Assembly: GCA_964589725.1 (NCBI GenBank)
Contig: CAZPUJ010000043.1
Span: forward strand, 1 to 31,781
DNA length: 31,781 bases
Direction: 5' to 3'
Source of the DNA: CAYSHJ01 sp964589725
GTDB taxonomy: Bacteria; Planctomycetota; Planctomycetia; Planctomycetales; Planctomycetaceae
Shown here: positions 1 through 8,777 of the stretch, piece after piece
Position numbering within the stretch: position 1 is the stretch's first letter
Layout of the letters: every line of letters starts with the position of its first letter
Translations under genes and position numbers: made by a program
Notes under the pieces: generated by a model
What the model saw: only the letters and a program-made list of their open reading frames with translations
Database searches by the model: none
What the model was told of the DNA's origin: nothing

Positions 1-3000
1 CCTTTCAGCACGTCGTTGCCGTCTCGACCTTTCAGCGAGTCGTTGCCGACATCTCCCTGAAGCGAGTCATTCCCCGAACCGCCAATCAGAGTGTCATTGC
101 CCGCAGCGCCGATGAGCGTCACGTTGCCGGTGAACGCGCCGGCATTGAGCGTGTTGTTGCTCGCACCGCCGGTGAGATCCGCGGCCTCAATGCCAAGCAG
201 CGAATCGGTGCCGCTGCCCGTGAGCTGCGAGTTCGTCAGCGTGAAGTTGACGTTGCCGGACGCGATCAGCGTGTCACCGAGGCCGTTTCCGCCATCGAGC
301 GTGTCGTTGCCAGTGCCGCCAATGAGGGTGTCGCCGTCACCGTCCTGGCCATACAGTTTATCGTTGCCGGCTCCACCCGTCAGTGAATCGCTTCCAAGGC
401 CGCCGTTGAGCGTGTCATGCAGGTTGCCACCGACGAGCGTGTCGTTGCCGTCTTCTCCGTTGAGCACGCTTCCCAGGGAAGTGGTGCCAGTCAGTGAATC
501 ATTTCCGCCAGAACCGCTCAAGGTCACCAAGCCGTTGAAAGCGCTGGCATTGATGATGTTGTTGCCCGCGCCGCCCGTGAGGTTGGCCAACTCGAAGCCC
601 GCCAGAATGTCGACGCCCAAGCCGCCAAGCAACTGCGTTGGCGAGAGCGTCATGTTCGCGTCTCCGACTTCCAGCAGCCGGTCCGTTGTGCCGGCACCGC
701 CATCGAGCGAATCGTTGCCCGTGCCGCCACTGATCGTGTCGGAATTCCCGCCTTGTCCGAGAACTGTGTCGTTGCCGGTTCCGCCGTTGAGCGCGTCATT
801 GTTCGCGCCACCCTGGATCGAATCGTCTCCGGCCCCGCCGTCGACCGAGTCGTCTTCCGAGTGGCCATTGAGATCGTCGTTGCCGCTGCCGCCACGAAGC
901 GTGTCGATCCCGGCGTTGCCTTGCAGAGACACATTCAACGCGACGGCCGAGGCGTCGATCAGATCATTACCGTTGTCGCCCGTGACCAGCAAACTGGCCG
1001 CGAACAACGAGTCCACGGCCGCCAGCGTGGCGCTGTCGTTGGCGTCCGCCAACTTCAGGCTGAACGATGTGCCGGGCCGCGCGAATTCCACGGGGGTGCT
1101 CGTGGAAACACTCGTTAGTCGCGACCTTCCGTTTCCGGCGGTCGCGTCGTCCGCGAGCGTGACCACGTCGGCCGTGTTGCCAAACTGGTAGGTTCGGTCG
1201 TTGACGGTGAGCCGGTCGATGATCGTGGACTCCACCGATTGATAGGTCACGAAGGAAGTGATGGTTCCCGAAACCAGCGAGATCGTGCCGTCGGTCGCGT
1301 TCAGGAACACGTGCGTCACGCTGTCGAAGGTGCTGACGGCGCTCTCGGTGAGCACCAACGCGTCGCCCGCAGTCGATCCGCCGCCATTGAACAACAGCCC
1401 GCCCGCTGGAATAAAATTGCCGCCGCTGAAATCGAGTGTCACGGTGTCGTCAGCCGCGCTCCCCGTCACAATCAACGTACCCGCAGGGTCCAGAATCACC
1501 GTATTAATGACCGTGCCGGTCATGTTGTCCGTGAAGACCACTAACGAACCGCTCAACGTGATCGTGATGTTGGTCGACGGAGGAGCGAGGATCACCTCAA
1601 TCTGTTGCACCTCATAGGCGCCGATGTCCGCACGGGCTGTGCCGTCGTTATTGCCGTCCACCACACGGTACAGCAGCCGTTGATCCATGGTGCTCGACGC
1701 GGTGGCGCTATTGGCATCAATGGCCTGGCTTCCGGGCAGCAGTGCATGCGTGAACGTTGGCCCGCCGTTGTCTTGCAACGGGCCAAGTTTCGGATCATTG
1801 ATATTCTGCAAATCGCTGCTCACGAACCCTGAGCCGTCCGAGATTGAGATTGAGCCGATCAAGTTGTACCCGAGGCTCGAGACCGCTCCCGAAAGATTCG
1901 GCCCCGATGTGCCAGCGGTGTTCAACGCGAGGACGGTTCCGGACAAACTGATCGTCCCTTGTCGAAAGAGTCCGCCCCCATCGGCCGCGGCCGAGTTGGC
2001 GGCGATCGTGCAATCTATGATGTTGGCTTGAGCGGATGTCGCGTTGAACAAACCACCGCCATTGTTCGCGGCCGAGTTCCCCGAAAGCGTTGACAGCAAC
2101 AGCATCGCGGACGTGGGGTTTGTGAAATTCACATTGGCGATCGCGCCGCCGTCGCGAGCGGTGTTTTTCGAGAACGTGCTGCGCGTGATCGACACGATGC
2201 TGTTGTTGTAAAGTCCGCCTCCTTGATAGGCGATGCCGGCCGTGTTGTTCTCGACTGCGCTGGTCGCAAGGCTGAGTGACCCGCTGCCGGAATTCACGAT
2301 CGCTCCGCCGTTGTACAAAGAACTGTTGTTTGACAACACACTGCCCGTGATGTCGGTGGTGCCAACGGTGTAGATCGCACCGCCGCCGTTCGACCCGCTG
2401 GACAGATTGCCGTCGAGAGTCGAGTTGGTGATCGTCAGCGTGCTGGCCGACCCCAGGCTGGCAATCGCGCCGCCTCCGCCGGACGCAGCGTTGTCGCTCA
2501 GAGCGACGTTCTGCAACGTCACATTTCCGAAACTGCGAATGCCTCCGCCGTCTCCAAAAATGGCGGTGCCACGTTTGATTTTCAGATCGACCATCTGGAC
2601 GTTCACGCCGCTCAGCACATCGAAGACTCGTTCTGACGCAAAACCGTCGATACCGTCGATAATCGTTTGATTGGCTCCCTCCCCGGTGATCGTCACGTCA
2701 TCGCGGAGATCCAAATCTCCGCTGGCGGCATACTGCTCGCCCTGACCCTGCAAGGACAGTATGAAAGTTCCTGCCGGCAAGGTGATCGTGTCGGCGCCCG
2801 CCAACAGGTTGGCTTCTTGAATGGCAGCTCGCAGCGTCGCGTGACCGTTTGCGTCCGCGGCGATGCCATCACCGAGATTTGCGTCGACGGTGTCCAAGGT
2901 GCTGTCCACGACGAAGGCCGCCAACAGCGCGCGATCTTCCAGGTGTTCAGCGCGGCGGGAACGGCTTAACAGCCTTCGCGGTCGATAGAGCCGGCATCTC

Positions 3001-3026
3001 CACCGGACGAGCCAATCAATTCGCAT
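1..3026 (-). CDS. Giant surface protein, beta-helix plus RTX repeats (partial, 3' end off left edge)
   Basis: About 1008 codons are visible and no stop is met before the left edge. The chosen ATG at 3026 follows an in-frame TGA four codons upstream and has a GAGGG ribosome site. The Arg-rich N-terminus carries LEDRALLA near residue 30, the planctomycete motif of exported giant proteins. A CSLREAI-like stretch (ATLRAAIQEAN) comes next, then many short NNGGGL / NNSS repeats typical of a right-handed beta-helix. A DIGAYE box near residue 470 is typical of choice-of-anchor Q proteins. From about residue 690 there are RTX-type GGxGNDxL calcium-binding nonapeptides. The protein is probably secreted or wall-attached and calcium-stabilised. 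No catalytic domain is visible, so adhesin or structural roles are inference. It is transcribed divergently from the DedA-like gene. Confidence 0.88.
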   Translation of the reverse strand, partial: MRIDWLVRWRCRLYRPRRLLSRSRRAEHLEDRALLAAFVVDSTLDTVDANLGDGIAADANGHATLRAAIQEANLLAGADTITLPAGTFILSLQGQGEQYAASGDLDLRDDVTITGEGANQTIIDGIDGFASERVFDVLSGVNVQMVDLKIKRGTAIFGDGGGIRSFGNVTLQNVALSDNAASGGGGAIASLGSASTLTITNSTLDGNLSSGSNGGGAIYTVGTTDITGSVLSNNSSLYNGGAIVNSGSGSLSLATSAVENNTAGIAYQGGGLYNNSIVSITRSTFSKNTARDGGAIANVNFTNPTSAMLLLSTLSGNSAANNGGGLFNATSAQANIIDCTIAANSAAADGGGLFRQGTISLSGTVLALNTAGTSGPNLSGAVSSLGYNLIGSISISDGSGFVSSDLQNINDPKLGPLQDNGGPTFTHALLPGSQAIDANSATASSTMDQRLLYRVVDGNNDGTARADIGAYEVQQIEVILAPPSTNITITLSGSLVVFTDNMTGTVINTVILDPAGTLIVTGSAADDTVTLDFSGGNFIPAGGLLFNGGGSTAGDALVLTESAVSTFDSVTHVFLNATDGTISLVSGTITSFVTYQSVESTIIDRLTVNDRTYQFGNTADVVTLADDATAGNGRSRLTSVSTSTPVEFARPGTSFSLKLADANDSATLAAVDSLFAASLLVTGDNGNDLIDASAVALNVSLQGNAGIDTLRGGSGNDDLNGHSEDDSVDGGAGDDSIQGGANNDALNGGTGNDTVLGQGGNSDTISGGTGNDSLDGGAGTTDRLLEVGDANMTLSPTQLLGGLGVDILAGFELANLTGGAGNNIINASAFNGLVTLSGSGGNDSLTGTTSLGSVLNGEDGNDTLVGGNLHDTLNGGLGSDSLTGGAGNDKLYGQDGDGDTLIGGTGNDTLDGGNGLGDTLIASGNVNFTLTNSQLTGSGTDSLLGIEAADLTGGASNNTLNAGAFTGNVTLIGAAGNDTLIGGSGNDSLQGDVGNDSLKGRDGNDVLK

Positions 3027-3514
3027 ATCACGCCCTCAACACAGAAGGATGCCACCTGGTTTCCCACAGAGCACAATGAGTCTGTCCTCGATGAGATTTC
3101 CCATGTGGAAACATGCGCTTCAAAAGGACTATTCCTTTTGGTCACCGCGCAGACGTTCCACCGCGAAGAAGCTCTGGCCCGCTTGAGCTTCGCGGTCCGT
3201 CCTTGGAAGGGAATCGCCCGCGTTTAGGTCCGCCAAAGGCGGCAGGCGTTTGATTAGCCGAGATCTTATCGACCCGCCGAAGCAACATCCAGCGTGTTTT
3301 TCCCGGCGGCGACACTCGCGACCGAGAAGGAATCTGTGGACAACCATCACTTCGACGGCAATCCGGACAAAGCCCGACTTCAAATCCGGTCAGTTGGCAT
3401 TGCGAAGACTGACCGACCTGGAGAACTCAATGACGACGCACTCGCCGTCAACGCCATGACTGTGATTCAGGCTCCCATCGGCCGTTGGCGAAGGGCCGCA
3501 CCTAGGAAAAGTGA
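3027..3514. other. Intergenic region with clustered hairpins between divergent genes
   Basis: This gap of 488 bp separates the divergent RTX-repeat and DedA-like genes, so both promoters should lie here. I see no convincing gene. It holds a perfect 8-bp hairpin at 3121-3140 (CAAAAGGA, loop CTAT, TCCTTTTG). A longer bulged stem lies at 3161-3195 (CCGC and GAAGCTC pairing with GAGCTTC and GCGG), and a CCGCC-AAA-GGCGG hairpin lies just before 3246. The short frames in it show no recognisable protein and are probably spurious. Confidence 0.5.
3121..3140. repeat. Perfect 8-bp hairpin
   Basis: CAAAAGGA at 3121-3128 pairs with TCCTTTTG at 3133-3140 around the loop CTAT. It sits upstream of both divergent neighbours, so it is not an obvious terminator for either. 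A dispersed intergenic repeat or a regulatory structure are both possible. Confidence 0.45.
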
Positions 3515-4192
3515 ATGTTGCTTGGCTGGATTCTGTCGAATGGCTACGTTCGGCGTATGAAGTCCGCATGGCGAGCTGCGTTGTTCCTGGCGGTGCTGTT
3601 CGCGATTCCGATCGTGCCCTTCGTGTGGTGGGGGGAATCGTTCGAGGCGAGTTTGCTGCGGGCGTTGCAGGAACCCTCGTCAACCACCGTCGTGTCGAGT
3701 TGGGTCATCGGGTTGTTGGCGGCAGACATGTTCTTGCCGGTGCCGTCGAGCGCCGTGATCACATATGCCGGTGGAGTGCTGGGCGTGTGGTGGGGCACGG
3801 TGGCCTCGTGGCTGGGGTTGTCGCTCGGAGCGTTAAGCGGGTTTGGTTTGGCACGTCTGTTCGGCGAAGCGATCGCTCGGCGGTTCTCGGAATCGGAAGA
3901 CCTCGCACGGATGCAACAACTGACTCAACGTCACGGCATGGCGGCGTTGGTGTTGACGCGAGCGTTGCCGATTCTCGCCGAAGCGTGCGTGCTGATGCTC
4001 GGCGCGGCCCGGATGAGTTGGCGTCAGTTTCTGCTGCCAATGCTGGTCTGCAACGCACTGCTGACGGTGACGTATGCGGCAGGCGGAGCGTACTTCCGCG
4101 GCTCGAATGCGTTTCCAATGGCGATTGTCGCATCGGGCGCGATCCCACTCCTGGCGGCACTCGCGATTCGGCGGTGGTGGTGGAAGCCGTGA
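3515..4192 (+). CDS. DedA/VTT-family membrane protein (SNARE-associated Golgi protein family)
   Basis: This is a protein of about 225 residues with several hydrophobic segments, probably in the inner membrane. The segment FLPVPSSAVITYAGGVLG is the signature re-entrant region of the VTT/DedA family, and GLSLGALSGFGLARLFG matches the conserved glycine-rich helix after it. Family members are linked to lipid flipping (undecaprenyl phosphate or phosphatidylethanolamine) and membrane homeostasis; the substrate here cannot be told. The ATG at 3515 has AGGA seven bases upstream. A second ATG at 3557 gives a more typical N-terminus (MKSAWRAALF) but lacks a clear ribosome site, so the start is uncertain. 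The gene is converged upon by the haem-protein gene 15 bp downstream. Confidence 0.8.
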   Translation: MLLGWILSNGYVRRMKSAWRAALFLAVLFAIPIVPFVWWGESFEASLLRALQEPSSTTVVSSWVIGLLAADMFLPVPSSAVITYAGGVLGVWWGTVASWLGLSLGALSGFGLARLFGEAIARRFSESEDLARMQQLTQRHGMAALVLTRALPILAEACVLMLGAARMSWRQFLLPMLVCNALLTVTYAAGGAYFRGSNAFPMAIVASGAIPLLAALAIRRWWWKP

Positions 4193-4204
4193 TTCATTCG
4201 GCTT
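4184..4204. terminator. Hairpin at convergent junction, possible bidirectional terminator
   Basis: AAGCCG at 4184-4189 pairs with CGGCTT at 4199-4204 around a 9-nt loop that includes the stop codon of the DedA-like gene. There is no T-tract, so termination function is inference from position between two converging genes. Confidence 0.3.
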
Positions 4205-4207
4205 GAG

Positions 4208-6880
4208 TTACCGCTGTGTCTCCAGAAATGCGATCACGTCTCGCAACTCTTGCAGCGTCATTCGTTCGGCTAGCTTGTCGGGCATGACCGAGATTTTCTG
4301 TGGGACGCGCTGAGCGATGTCGATTGTCGTCAGTTCGGTCAGCTTGCCCTCGGCATCACCCACAATGGTTTTGCCCTCGTTCTCATGGACCACCATGCCG
4401 GTGATGACCTTTCCCGAATTCAGCTCGAAGGTCCACGAGACGAATTGCGGAGCGATTTCGCGGCTCGGTTCGAGGATCGACTGAATCAGTTGGACGCGGT
4501 TCATGTTGCCGACGGCGCGCGACAAGTCGGGACCGACTCGGCCACCTCGGCCATCGACGATGTGGCACTTGAAGCAGCCGGCTCCGTTCGGATTGAAAAA
4601 GACTCGTCGCCCCGCGGCCGGATCGGCGTCGCGGCCGCGGTTCAATTGAGCCATCCACTCCTGTCGGTCTTTAGGCTTGGCGGACGTCAGGAGTTTGATC
4701 GACTGCGGCGGATCGAGCTTCGCTTCAGCGAACGCCAGCGCGATTTGATCGGACAGTTCGGCACCGATGGTTCCGTCTTCCAAGCGGATCAGAGTCTTGG
4801 CGATGTCCAATAGACCGTCGCGGAGTTCAGCATCTTCGGCGATCAACGGACGAGCGGCTCGCAGCGCTTCGAGGCGCAGCGGGACGAGGCTGCTGTTGTT
4901 CAAGAACGTTCGCAGTAGTTTGCGAGTCGGGCCACCGACTGGTTCGCTCTTCGCGACGGCAGCCAGGCCGACGAGGGCTTCGGCTCGCAACGTGGCAGAC
5001 GCTGCCAGCGTCTGCTTGTCTGCATTGCCGACGCTAGCAGCGTCGGCCACGGCGCGCAGCAACGGCCCCGCGATCTCCGGCTTGGCAGCCTGCAAGGTCC
5101 GCACGGTTTCCAGCCGCAAGGTTTCGTTCTCGGACTTCAGCAGGCTGGCGAACAACGGCGCGTCGAGCGACTTGTCGGTCGGCGACACGAGTCGCAGGGC
5201 TTGTGATCGGACGGCGGGCGAGCGTTTGTCGTCTTTGAGCAGCGGGACGACGTATTGTTCGGCCGGCGTCTTGTCGAAGTCTTCGGGCTTCTTGCCGTCG
5301 AGCATCTCCAGCGCGGCAATCGTCGCGAGGAACAACTCGGTCGTCATGCCTTTGCTGTCAAACATCGCGGCGATGCGCGGCTTGAGGTCCGTCAATTTCT
5401 CCTCGGCCACCCACTGCACCGCCAGCCGCCGCACGTCCGGGTCGTGGTCCGAGAGCGCGACGCGCAGCAACCGGTCTTCCCGCGGTGCCTGCTTCCGAGC
5501 CGCCAGCAACATCGCCTGACGAACTTTCGGAGCAACGCTTTTCACGTCGGGTGTGGCATCGGGGATGAGGTACTTTGAGAAGTCATCTTGAGAAAACTGC
5601 TTCGCCAGCTCTGAAACGACGACTGAGAAGACGAATGGATCATCATCAGACAACGCAGACTGAATGAACGGGGGGGTATCAACAGTGTTCTTTGTCAGAT
5701 AAAACATATACATCGACAATACTTGCTGATCGACGACGTTCGATTCCTTTCCGGCATGCATCTTGGTCAAATACCACGACTGCTCTAGATACTCGTTACG
5801 CCCCGGGAGAGTTGCGAGATCATGAGAGGACTTTGCACAAAGAAGTTCGAATTGTGCTCGCACTGTGGACCTGCGTTTGTTCCACGTAAGTATGTTCTTC
5901 TCAAATCCGGGTGTACTCGACAATTTCTGAGCGGCAACTCGACGAACCTCGTAGCGAGGCGAAGTATTCACCAGCCGTGTCAGTTCGTCGGTTGAGAGCG
6001 ATGTGACCGTCTCCAATTCAATCACTTTGGATGTTCGTGGTTCCTTCGGCGCGATCCTCCAAATTCGTCCGTGTCCGTGCAGCTTGTAGTCTCGCAGCAC
6101 CCAATCGGTGCAGAACAACGAACCGTCGGGAGCGGTCGCGAGGCCGACCGGGCGAAAATTCTCGCCGCCGGTGATGAGCGGTTCGGCCAGCGACGTGAAC
6201 GACGTCCCCTTCGGCTGCAAGCGAAAGCGGTCGATGCGGTGGTCGCCCCAACTGGTGACCAGCAGGTTGCCCAGATACTCGTCCGGCAGGCCGTCCGACT
6301 CGTAGGCCAGGATGCCGGAGGGAGCTTCGCCGGTCCCCGCGACCATCGGCAGCGTGCCGGGAATCTCGCCGTTCCAGGCGGTGAAGGGGTGCAGCCCTTT
6401 GCGACCGTTGCGGAAGCGGTAGCCGTAATCGCCTCCCGGAATCACGTGTAGCAGCCGACACGGCGGACGGCTGTCCGCATCGTTGTCCACGGTGAAGAGT
6501 CGGCCGAACGCATCGAAGCAGCTCGCATGCGGATTCCAAAAACCGGTCGCGACCTGGCTCAGCTTCGAGCCATCCAGCCGGCACCGATAAATGTTGCCTC
6601 CCTCGCCGCCACCACTGAGCGTCATGCCGTCCGAGCCGATGATCTTGTAATCGGCTCCCAAGTTCTCGCCGAACCCGAAGTACATCCAGCCGAGCGCATC
6701 AATCGCAAAACCGGCGAGTCCGTTGTGCGGATAATCGCCTTTCGTGTCGAGATGCACGAGTTGTTCTTGTCGATCGGCCTTGTCATCGCCGTCGTCATCG
6801 TGGAGTTGCAGAATTTCGCGGCGGGTGGCGAGGAAGACGGAGGTGTGATTTTCGATTTTCGATTTTCGGGTCGTCGGCAA
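4208..6880 (-). CDS. PVC-type CxxCH haem-binding protein, main (C-terminal) part of a frameshifted gene
   Basis: This is the larger part of a planctomycete membrane-bound dehydrogenase-type protein. It starts with a six-bladed sugar-dehydrogenase-like propeller (FLATRREILQLHDDDGDDKAD, HNGLAGFAIDALGWMYFGFGENLGADYK, WNPHASCFDAFGRLF), followed by HEAT-like helical repeats. It ends in a c-type cytochrome domain with the haem motif CFKCH at about residues 769-773 and a downstream methionine-containing segment (VMPDK). The family is thought to oxidise carbohydrates or alcohols in the periplasm and pass electrons to haem; the substrate is unknown. The upstream part (signal peptide and first propeller strands) lies in another frame at 6795-7223. 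The nominal TTG start at 6880 is only the first possible codon after the frame change, so this piece alone would lack a signal peptide. It lies downstream of the PQQ-propeller gene on the same strand. Confidence 0.85.
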   Translation of the reverse strand: MPTTRKSKIENHTSVFLATRREILQLHDDDGDDKADRQEQLVHLDTKGDYPHNGLAGFAIDALGWMYFGFGENLGADYKIIGSDGMTLSGGGEGGNIYRCRLDGSKLSQVATGFWNPHASCFDAFGRLFTVDNDADSRPPCRLLHVIPGGDYGYRFRNGRKGLHPFTAWNGEIPGTLPMVAGTGEAPSGILAYESDGLPDEYLGNLLVTSWGDHRIDRFRLQPKGTSFTSLAEPLITGGENFRPVGLATAPDGSLFCTDWVLRDYKLHGHGRIWRIAPKEPRTSKVIELETVTSLSTDELTRLVNTSPRYEVRRVAAQKLSSTPGFEKNILTWNKRRSTVRAQFELLCAKSSHDLATLPGRNEYLEQSWYLTKMHAGKESNVVDQQVLSMYMFYLTKNTVDTPPFIQSALSDDDPFVFSVVVSELAKQFSQDDFSKYLIPDATPDVKSVAPKVRQAMLLAARKQAPREDRLLRVALSDHDPDVRRLAVQWVAEEKLTDLKPRIAAMFDSKGMTTELFLATIAALEMLDGKKPEDFDKTPAEQYVVPLLKDDKRSPAVRSQALRLVSPTDKSLDAPLFASLLKSENETLRLETVRTLQAAKPEIAGPLLRAVADAASVGNADKQTLAASATLRAEALVGLAAVAKSEPVGGPTRKLLRTFLNNSSLVPLRLEALRAARPLIAEDAELRDGLLDIAKTLIRLEDGTIGAELSDQIALAFAEAKLDPPQSIKLLTSAKPKDRQEWMAQLNRGRDADPAAGRRVFFNPNGAGCFKCHIVDGRGGRVGPDLSRAVGNMNRVQLIQSILEPSREIAPQFVSWTFELNSGKVITGMVVHENEGKTIVGDAEGKLTELTTIDIAQRVPQKISVMPDKLAERMTLQELRDVIAFLETQR

Positions 6881-7223
6881 CCTGAAACCACAACGGCCGG
6901 ATCGCGATGCTCATCGAGTGCGTGAGCCCGTCGGTGAAGACAGTGACCTTGTCCGCCTTGCCGTCGCCGTCGGAGTCGCTCATCACGAGCACTCGGTCGG
7001 TCGGATGCCCTTTGTAATCGTCGGGCGGGAAGTGCGTGTTGCTCTCGATGGCCCAGACTCGACCTTTGTGGTCCACATCGATGCCCGTCGGAGTGACGAT
7101 CTGCGGGTGCTCGGCGAAGAGCTCGATCTTCAGTCGCGGGTCGAGCGACTTCGGCGGCTCGTCAGCGCGCGCTTGTGGTGCAATTGCCAGAACAGCGAAG
7201 ACTAAAAGCGAGAGTCGCTGCAT
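6795..7223 (-). pseudogene. N-terminal fragment of the frameshifted CxxCH haem-binding protein
   Basis: This is the 5' end of the gene whose remainder is at 4208-6880. It has an ATG with AAGGA upstream, a clear signal peptide (MQRLSLLVFAVLAIAPQARA) and the conserved family start (PRLKIELFAEHPQIVTPTGI, then DSDGDGKADKVTVFTDGL). After MSIAIRP it reads through three copies of a 7-bp unit and ends out of frame. Losing one 7-bp unit would join it in frame with the downstream part. It starts 36 bp after the stop of the PQQ-propeller gene and is probably co-transcribed with it. The break may be a true mutation, a reversible length change or an assembly error. Confidence 0.8.
6847..6867. repeat. 7-bp tandem repeat, three perfect copies, at the frameshift
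   Basis: GATTTTC occurs three times without interruption inside the haem-protein gene. The unit length is not a multiple of three, so copy number sets the reading frame: two or five copies give one open frame, while three copies (as here) do not. Confidence 0.9.
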
Positions 7224-7259
7224 GCGGGAGTCCTTCCGAGCAAGGGCATGGATGAAGAG

Positions 7260-8525
7260 TCATTTGCGCTGCCCGATGCACCACAGATTCTGGTACGTAC
7301 GGATGAAGAGTTGGCCGTCGCTGGGGACGATGGACGAATTGGAATGCTCACCGAGCGAATTGGTCGCGACGAGTTCAAACTTCGGGTCGGCTTTGAAGAC
7401 AAAGCAGTCTCCCTTCTGCGTGATCGTGTAACACAGACCGTCGGCGAGCATGACCGAGGACCAGTTCGTGCCGCCCTCCAGACGTTGCTCCCAGACGGTT
7501 TCGCCCGTCTTCAGATCGAAGCACTCCGCGATGCCAGGGTCGTTGTGGATGTAGATGTGGCTGTCGTGAATCACCCCCGAACCGATGCGCTGCTTGGTCT
7601 TTGGATGCCGCCAAAGTCGTTGTTCTTTCGTCACATCATCGTTGCCTCCAGCCTTGAGCGCGATCGACATGCCGTTGAAGCCACCCATCGCGACAACAAC
7701 GCCATCCGCGTAAATCGGTGACGTGTAGACCAGTGCGTTGATGCCGGTGCAAGTCCAGAATTCTTTGCTGGTGGCCGGCTCCATGCCGCACACCCGGAAC
7801 GGAAAGCTGATGAGCAATTCGCTGCGGCCGTTGATGTCGCGGAAGATCGGAGAACTCCACGAGCCGTAGTAATCGGGATTCCCGGATTTCGCCTCGGATG
7901 TGCCGTCCTTGTTGTACGGCTCTTCGTGTTTCCAGACATCCTCACCTGTCTGCTTGTTGACGGCGATCAAGAACGACCGCTCACCGGGTCCAAAGTGGAG
8001 GTAACACAGATCCCCGTGCAGCACCGGCGAGGCGCCATAGCCCCAAATGTGCTTCTGGATGCCGAGGTCGCGCTTCCACAGTTCGTTGCCCTCAAAGTCA
8101 TAGCAAAACATCCCGGCTGAACCGTACCAGGCAATGACTCGCTCCCCGTCGGTCGCGGGCGAAGAGGCGCAGTACGGATTTGTTCCGTGAGTCGGCTCCT
8201 TTTCTTTCCACTCGGTTCCCTTTTGCCAGAGCAGTTTGCCGTCGTTGCGATCGAAGCACATCAGCGTGCGACGGCCTTCCTTCTCAATCGCCTGAGTGAC
8301 GAAGACTCGATCACCCCACACGACTGGCGTCGAGTTGCCGCGTTCCGGCAACTTCACTTTCCACGCGACGTTCTCCGTTTTGCTCCAGGTGGTTGGCAGC
8401 CCCTTCTCGTTGCAGGTGCCGTCGCCGCGCGGTCCGCGCCACCCTGGCCAGTTTTCGGCCGTCGCGGGACCACTGAGAGCGAGGAAAGTGACCAACGAAA
8501 ACCAGCGGTGCATTTGTGACTTCAT
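7260..8525 (-). CDS. Secreted PQQ-binding-like beta-propeller repeat protein
   Basis: This 421-residue protein has a signal peptide (MHRWFSLVTFLALSGPATA) followed by WPGWRGPRGDG, the usual opening of planctomycete PQQ-like proteins. Repeated blade motifs follow, such as WGDRVFVTQAI, CFDRNDGKLLWQK, AVNKQTGEDVW and CFDLKTGETVWEQ, as in BamB and quinoprotein propellers. No dehydrogenase catalytic residues could be assigned, so it may be a binding or scaffold protein. The ATG at 8525 has GGAG about nine bases upstream; a second ATG at 8513 would also keep the signal peptide. It is the first gene of a probable two-gene unit with the haem protein 36 bp downstream, which suggests a shared periplasmic redox or sugar role. 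Confidence 0.85.
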   Translation of the reverse strand: MKSQMHRWFSLVTFLALSGPATAENWPGWRGPRGDGTCNEKGLPTTWSKTENVAWKVKLPERGNSTPVVWGDRVFVTQAIEKEGRRTLMCFDRNDGKLLWQKGTEWKEKEPTHGTNPYCASSPATDGERVIAWYGSAGMFCYDFEGNELWKRDLGIQKHIWGYGASPVLHGDLCYLHFGPGERSFLIAVNKQTGEDVWKHEEPYNKDGTSEAKSGNPDYYGSWSSPIFRDINGRSELLISFPFRVCGMEPATSKEFWTCTGINALVYTSPIYADGVVVAMGGFNGMSIALKAGGNDDVTKEQRLWRHPKTKQRIGSGVIHDSHIYIHNDPGIAECFDLKTGETVWEQRLEGGTNWSSVMLADGLCYTITQKGDCFVFKADPKFELVATNSLGEHSNSSIVPSDGQLFIRTYQNLWCIGQRK

Positions 8526-8777
8526 TGTGGAGTCTCCGGAGCAACATGGGACGCGGTCATGGTGGATTCGATTCCAGTCTTGGAAAACCCGTATGCGATC
8601 GTCTCGTACGGACAGCGGCTTGAAGCGGCTCGATCATGCTACGGGTTCCAGTCCCAAATCGACTGGTTGATCTTATCTCGTCAGCACTTGGTTCCGCATC
8701 CGTTTGCTGCGATTATGTCTCTGCCTGAAAGTGGACGCTACATTCTTCGATTCTGTGTCCTCGACCTGGAGGTGGAA

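Noticed and set aside
91..1191. Long plus-strand open frame rich in Pro and Ser
   Set aside because: It is antisense to the RTX repeats; its repetitive composition mirrors the GND-rich codons of the real minus-strand gene.
3129..3383. Small minus-strand frame of 84 codons
   Set aside because: It overlaps hairpins, shows no known domain and has no ribosome site; more likely repeat-derived.
8559..8777. N-terminal extension of the hydrolase
   Set aside because: The downstream ATG at 8778 has a strong GGAGG site and is followed at once by a signal peptide.
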